A stretch of DNA of 64,000 bases, from contig NZ_JACBZA010000001.1 in the NCBI RefSeq assembly GCF_013408535.1, positions 248,001 to 312,000 of the forward strand, in the 5' to 3' direction. Numbering within the stretch: position 1 is the first letter of the stretch; each line of letters begins with the position of its first letter. Made by a program: the position numbers and the translations under genes. The notes below the pieces were generated by a model that searched no databases, was not told the origin of the DNA, and worked only from the letters and a program-made list of their open reading frames with translations. Below are positions 61,827 to 64,000 of this stretch, one piece after another. The stretch is from Actinopolymorpha cephalotaxi. GTDB lineage: Bacteria > Actinomycetota > Actinomycetes > Propionibacteriales > Actinopolymorphaceae.

Positions 61827-63935
61827 TCACCCCGTCCCGGTGCCGCCGCGCAGCGCCCGCTGCCAGGCGGCGCCGCGCAACAGGCGGAGGCCGTTGAGGC
61901 CGACGATCACCGTCGACCCCTCGTGGCCCGCGACGCCGAGCGGCAGCGGCAGGTCGCCCAGCAGGTCCCAGGCCACCAGGACGGCGATGAACGACGCGGC
62001 GATGACGAGGTTGGCGACCACCAGCCGGCGGGCCCGCCGCGCCAACGCGATCACGGCGGGAACGCCGGCGAGTTCGTCGCGGGTCACCACCGCGTCGGCG
62101 GTGTCCAGGGCGAGGTCCGATCCGGTGCGCCCCATGGCGATGCCGGTGTGCGCGGTCGCCAGCGCGGGTGCGTCGTTCACGCCGTCGCCGACCAGGCCGA
62201 CCTTGGTGCCGGAGCCACCGGTGCCGCCGGTGCCGTCGGCCTGGAGTTCGCGTACCGCCGCCACCTTGTCGGCCGGGAGCAGGTCCGCGCGGACGTCGGT
62301 GATCCCCACCTCGCCGGCCAGCCGGTGAGCTGCCCGGGCGTTGTCGCCGGTCAGCAACACCGGCGCGGCCCCGGTCAGCTCGGTGAGGTGGGCGACTGCC
62401 TCGGCCGCGCCGGGGCGCATCCGATCCGCCAGGGCGAGTACGCCGGCAGGCACGTCGTTCAGGCGTACGACCACCGCGGTGTGTCCCGCGTCCTGGAGCT
62501 CGGTCACGACGGCGTGCAGGTCGGCGTGGCCGGACCGCTCGCCGGCCGCCGTGAGGTGGGCGGGACTGCACACCTCGACCGTCGTCTCGTCCACCCGCGC
62601 CCGCACGCCGCGGCCGGGTTCGGAGGTGAAGTCCGCCAGCTGCCCGAACGGCAGGCCGGCCGTGCGGGCGGCCCGTACGACGGCCGTGCCCAGTGGGTGT
62701 TCGGAGTACTGCTCGGCGGTGGCCGCCAACGCCAGCAGGCGTTCCTCGGTGAGCTCACCACCGGGCAGGACTCGTACGCCGGTCAGGTGCGGACGTCCCT
62801 CGGTCAGCGTTCCGGTCTTGTCGAACGCCACCCGGGTGACCGTTCCGAGCTGTTCCATCGCCACCGCCGACTTCACCAGCACGCCGTGCCGTCCGGCGGT
62901 AGCGATGGCGGCCAGCAGCGGCGGCATCGTGGCCAGCACGACAGCGCAGGGCGAGGCGACGATCATGAACGTCATCGCGCGCAACAGGCTGTCCTGCAGG
63001 GCGACGCCCCACAGCAGCGGCAGTGCGAACAGCGCCACCGTGGCGGCGACCATCGCGACGGAGTAGCGCTGCTCGACCTTCTCGATGAACAGCTGGGTGC
63101 GCGCCTTGGTGGCACTGGCCTGCTCGACCATGGCGACGATGCGCGCGATCACGGTCTCCGCCGCCTGCCGGCTCACGCGGACGCGCAGGGCGCCGGTGCC
63201 GTTCGACGTACCGGCGAACACCTCGTCTCCTGGGCCCTTGTCCACCGGGATGCTCTCGCCGGTGATGCTCGCCTGGTCGACCGCGCTCGCACCCACGACG
63301 ACCTGGCCGTCCGCGCCGATCCGCTCGCCGGGACGGACGAGGATCACGTCGCCCACCTCCAGGGTGGCCGCCTCGACCTGCTCCTCGCGGGCGCCGTCGA
63401 ACGCGTCGCCGCCGGCCACCTCGTCTTCTCGCCCCTCCTCGGCAACCTTCAGCCGGGTGGCGGTTTCGGGGGTGAGGTCCAGCAGCCCGCGTACCGAGTC
63501 CTCGGTGCGTTTGGTGGCCACCGCCTCCAGCGCTCCGGAGGTGGCGAAGATGACGATCAGCAGCGCGCCGTCGAAGACCTGGCCGATGGAGGCGGCGCCG
63601 ATCGCCGCGGCGACCATCAGCAGGTCGACGTCCAGGGTCTTCTCCCGCAGCGCGCGGAGTCCTGCCAGGCCCGGCTCCCAGCCACCGGCTGCGTAGCAGA
63701 CGAGGTAGAGGCTCCACCACAGCCAGCTCGGCGCGCCCGCCAGCTGGCAGATCCCACCCACGGCGAAGAGCGCGGTCGCGATCACCGCCCAGCGCACCTC
63801 CGGCAGCGACCAGGTGCCGTGCCACCAGCGGGACGGCCGGCGGTCCGGCCGGGTCTCCGCGGCGCCGGTGGGGTCGGGTGCCGCTGAGGAGTCGGCGGGG
63901 GAGCCGGCGGGGGAGGAGCTCAGGTCGACGGTCAC
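61827..63935 (-). CDS. P1B-4-type (CtpD-like) heavy-metal ATPase
   Basis: A 702-residue P-type ATPase. Instead of CPC the membrane motif is SPC (MIVASPCAVVLA), and the last helix region has HEGST (GVAGHEGSTVIVGLNG), both marks of subgroup P1B-4, which exports cobalt, iron or nickel. DKTGTLTEG, the HP motif (SEHPLG) and GDGVNDAP are intact; there is no N-terminal metal-binding domain. GTG 63935 is chosen since a TATGCT -10 lies 6 nt before it; ATG 63956 would lie upstream of that transcript start. A palindrome shared with a divergent gene suggests metal-responsive repression. Confidence 0.9.
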   Translation of the reverse strand: MTVDLSSSPAGSPADSSAAPDPTGAAETRPDRRPSRWWHGTWSLPEVRWAVIATALFAVGGICQLAGAPSWLWWSLYLVCYAAGGWEPGLAGLRALREKTLDVDLLMVAAAIGAASIGQVFDGALLIVIFATSGALEAVATKRTEDSVRGLLDLTPETATRLKVAEEGREDEVAGGDAFDGAREEQVEAATLEVGDVILVRPGERIGADGQVVVGASAVDQASITGESIPVDKGPGDEVFAGTSNGTGALRVRVSRQAAETVIARIVAMVEQASATKARTQLFIEKVEQRYSVAMVAATVALFALPLLWGVALQDSLLRAMTFMIVASPCAVVLATMPPLLAAIATAGRHGVLVKSAVAMEQLGTVTRVAFDKTGTLTEGRPHLTGVRVLPGGELTEERLLALAATAEQYSEHPLGTAVVRAARTAGLPFGQLADFTSEPGRGVRARVDETTVEVCSPAHLTAAGERSGHADLHAVVTELQDAGHTAVVVRLNDVPAGVLALADRMRPGAAEAVAHLTELTGAAPVLLTGDNARAAHRLAGEVGITDVRADLLPADKVAAVRELQADGTGGTGGSGTKVGLVGDGVNDAPALATAHTGIAMGRTGSDLALDTADAVVTRDELAGVPAVIALARRARRLVVANLVIAASFIAVLVAWDLLGDLPLPLGVAGHEGSTVIVGLNGLRLLRGAAWQRALRGGTGTG

Positions 63936-63941
63936 CGCGGC

Positions 63942-63947
63942 AGCATA
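63942..63947 (-). promoter_or_regulatory. -10 hexamer of the metal ATPase gene
   Basis: TATGCT on the minus strand, 6 nt before GTG 63935, inside the palindrome 63945-63968. Confidence 0.6.
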
Positions 63948-63968
63948 CCTGCGCATGCACGCAGGTAT
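63945..63968. promoter_or_regulatory. Palindromic operator ATACCTGC-N8-GCAGGTAT
   Basis: Perfect 8-bp arms with an 8-bp centre, covering the -10 of the ATPase gene and the expected -35 of the divergent gene. Fits an ArsR- or MerR-type metal sensor. Confidence 0.7.
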
Positions 63969-63981
63969 GCAGGTACGGGGT

Positions 63982-63987
63982 TAGGCT
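63982..63987 (+). promoter_or_regulatory. -10 hexamer of the divergent gene at the window edge
   Basis: TAGGCT, 6 nt before ATG 63994. Confidence 0.5.
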
Positions 63988-63993
63988 GGCGGC

Positions 63994-64000
63994 ATGCACG
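63994..64000 (+). CDS. Start of a divergent gene, cut by the window end
   Basis: Only ATG CAC G is visible. The position after a leaderless -10 and opposite a metal ATPase suggests a metal-responsive regulator, but the product cannot be read. Confidence 0.35.

Overview
The window is a G+C-rich chromosomal segment of an actinobacterium. Evidence: GTG starts and GTGA/ATGA stop-start overlaps, a WhiB regulator, a LuxR-type large ATPase regulator, a DUF222/HNH (13E12-type) protein, TAT and lipoprotein exports, and many promoters in which a TANNNT -10 hexamer sits 6-7 nt before the start codon (leaderless genes). The wealth of glycosidases suggests a soil or plant-litter member, perhaps of the Nocardioides/Kribbella/Actinopolymorpha group; that placement is an inference. 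I see no rRNA, tRNA, CRISPR array, insertion sequence or prophage.

Layout. 1-10 kb: nagB-like deaminase, DUF3516 helicase, glyA behind a ZTP riboswitch, a membrane P-loop/TPR-repeat protein, a zinc alcohol dehydrogenase. 10-19.5 kb: HAD phosphoglucomutase plus GH65 phosphorylase, a small conserved protein, a LuxR-type ATPase regulator, an SDR, a decayed class E sortase, a phosphotransferase. 19.6-28.5 kb: a nucleotidyltransferase, a DUF222/HNH protein, a coupled operon (GH42, 2-hydroxyacid dehydrogenase, HpcH aldolase, D-tartrate-dehydratase-like enolase-superfamily enzyme) and a DUF664 protein. 28.9-33.7 kb: a four-gene glycan cassette (GT4, GT4, alpha/alpha-toroid-like protein, long GH130). 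33.6-35.2 kb: WhiB and a TetR regulator with two palindromic operators. 35.2-39.1 kb: a methylamine-dehydrogenase-like (mau) operon that has MauE, MauD and a MauA-like small protein but no recognisable heavy chain.

39.4-47 kb: a 2OG dioxygenase, an orphan family-5 binding protein, DUF2267, DUF4118, a Gfo/Idh/MocA protein and Ku. 47-52.8 kb: a sulfonate/organosulfur module (cysteine leader peptide, SsuA, SsuC, SsuB, LLM monooxygenase, flavin reductase, and a divergent SsuE-like reductase). 52.8-55.3 kb: a Phd/RelE toxin-antitoxin pair between short direct repeats, next to a fragment copied from the neighbouring membrane protein gene. 55.3-64 kb: GH51 arabinofuranosidase, a DMFase-like lipoprotein, small SHOCT and LapA membrane proteins, a beta-helix remnant, hemerythrin, and a P1B-4 (CtpD-like) metal ATPase with a palindromic operator shared with a divergent gene cut by the window edge.

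The most unusual parts are the mau-like operon without a heavy chain, the GT4-GT4-GH130 cassette, and the repeat-flanked toxin-antitoxin insertion. The clearest regulatory RNAs are the ZTP riboswitch of glyA and the cysteine leader peptide of the sulfonate operon.
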